14,032 nucleotides of DNA, taken from assembly GCA_002373715.1 (NCBI GenBank), contig DFLI01000106.1, positions 5,941-19,972 of the forward strand, given 5' to 3'. Source of the DNA: Bacteroidales bacterium UBA3623. Its GTDB lineage: Bacteria; Bacteroidota; Bacteroidia; Bacteroidales; UBA932. Positions 13,490 to 14,032 of this stretch are shown one piece after another. Under the pieces are notes generated by a model. The model was not told the DNA's origin and did no database searches. It worked only from the letters and a program-made list of their open reading frames with translations. How positions within the stretch are numbered: position 1 is the first letter of the stretch; the number at the start of each line of letters is the position of its first letter. The position numbers and the translations under genes were made by a program.

Positions 13490-14032
13490 TTACAGATTGG
13501 CGTTCTCCTTCTTCCAGTCGGCTACGGCGGGAACGATACCGAGGGTAACAATCTCGTCGCGCATCTTTACGAGGTGCTCGTAGGAAGCGTTCAGGGCAGC
13601 CATTTCCTCGGCGGTGCCTTCGGGGTTGGTGAAGTGGCAACCAGTGGCGTCGATAACGGTGGGCATAGCCATCATTACGTTCTTGTACTGGGCGTTGTTC
13701 ACATAGGTGCCGGCGGGCCACTCGAACTTCTCACCGCCCATAGCGGCCTCGATCATCTTCACGGCCTGGTAAGCGGGGCTCTGGAAGGAGCTGCGGCCAC
13801 GGAGCTTGATGATGTTGGAACCACCCTGGATGGTGTTGTGCTTGATTTCTGCGAAGCGCTCTTCGCTCAGACCCATTTCGGAGAGGGGCTTACCGTCAAT
13901 CTTCACCTTGGAGGCGAATACGGCCATGGCCTCACCGTGACCGCCATAGGTGCGGGCACCGGTAACCTTGTACTGGGCTACGCCGAATTCCTGGGCCAGG
14001 GCTTCCTGCAGACGGGTGCTGTCCAGAGCGGC
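13490..14032 (-). CDS. mdh: Malate dehydrogenase (NAD-dependent), C-terminal part
   Basis: The last 180 residues of a lactate/malate dehydrogenase family enzyme are visible; the N-terminal NAD-binding half is beyond the right edge. The reading frame continues without a stop to the edge, so the internal ATG at 13927 is not the true start. Visible landmarks are ALDSTR at the beginning (the substrate-binding Arg of the D-S-x-R motif) and YGGHGE, with the catalytic His at 13937-13939. An SNIIKLRGRSSFQSPAYQ segment belongs to the substrate-domain helix. The enzyme interconverts malate and oxaloacetate in the cytoplasm, part of the reductive branch to succinate in gut Bacteroidota. Assignment as malate rather than lactate dehydrogenase rests on remembered similarity to Bacteroidales proteins with the 'TYGGHGE.MAVFAS' segment. 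A terminator follows. Confidence 0.85.
   Translation of the reverse strand, partial: AALDSTRLQEALAQEFGVAQYKVTGARTYGGHGEAMAVFASKVKIDGKPLSEMGLSEERFAEIKHNTIQGGSNIIKLRGRSSFQSPAYQAVKMIEAAMGGEKFEWPAGTYVNNAQYKNVMMAMPTVIDATGCHFTNPEGTAEEMAALNASYEHLVKMRDEIVTLGIVPAVADWKKENANL

Noticed and set aside
13490..13927. Complete 145-residue gene starting at 13927
   Set aside because: The frame stays open to the right edge and the upstream codons encode conserved malate dehydrogenase motifs (DSTR, GGHGE), so this is an internal Met.
1..14032. CRISPR array, insertion sequence, prophage, tRNA or rRNA
   Set aside because: No regularly spaced repeats, transposase or phage-like genes, or recognisable structured RNA genes were seen on either strand.

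Overview
The window looks like chromosomal DNA from a Bacteroidales-type member of the Bacteroidota, of fairly high GC. The main evidence is a recurring TAnnTTTG promoter element (the Bacteroidota -7 box) just upstream of most transcription units, with weak or absent Shine-Dalgarno sequences. Supporting evidence is a FeoA-FeoB fusion, Bacteroidota-style outer-membrane barrel proteins ending in Phe, and a two-domain hemerythrin/LuxR regulator. Genus cannot be fixed from the sequence. I see no insertion sequence, phage gene, CRISPR array, tRNA or rRNA; this is compact housekeeping sequence.

Left part (1-4357): the start of an S-adenosylhomocysteinase gene runs off the left edge on the minus strand. 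It is divergent from a plus-strand pair, an M24B Xaa-Pro aminopeptidase and a DUF456 membrane protein. That pair converges, with a 4-bp stop-codon overlap, on a minus-strand pair: guaB (IMP dehydrogenase) followed by an unknown lipoprotein.

Middle part (4405-8342): a small secreted protein of unknown role converges, again through a CTAG stop overlap, on a minus-strand pair made of a YtfE/RIC-like diiron-LuxR regulator and adenine phosphoribosyltransferase. Divergent from the regulator is a plus-strand pair, an NhaC-type Na+/H+ antiporter translationally coupled to queH (epoxyqueuosine reductase). queH ends stop-to-stop against the FeoAB gene.

Right part (8343-14032): the fused ferrous-iron transporter FeoAB is read leftwards. 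Divergent from it are two tandem, related outer-membrane barrel proteins, each with its own promoter and each followed by a strong hairpin terminator. The window ends with a minus-strand malate dehydrogenase gene cut by the right edge, an intrinsic terminator, and an SPFH/prohibitin-like membrane protein that lacks a visible promoter of its own.

Themes: purine and methyl-cycle metabolism (ahcY, guaB, apt), iron (FeoAB, a diiron regulator, an iron-sulfur or metal-dependent QueH), and very tight packing of convergent genes. I found no clear undescribed multi-gene system. The best leads are the diiron-domain transcription factor, the set of apparently leaderless promoters, the convergent stop overlaps, and a possible small antisense transcript between the two barrel genes.
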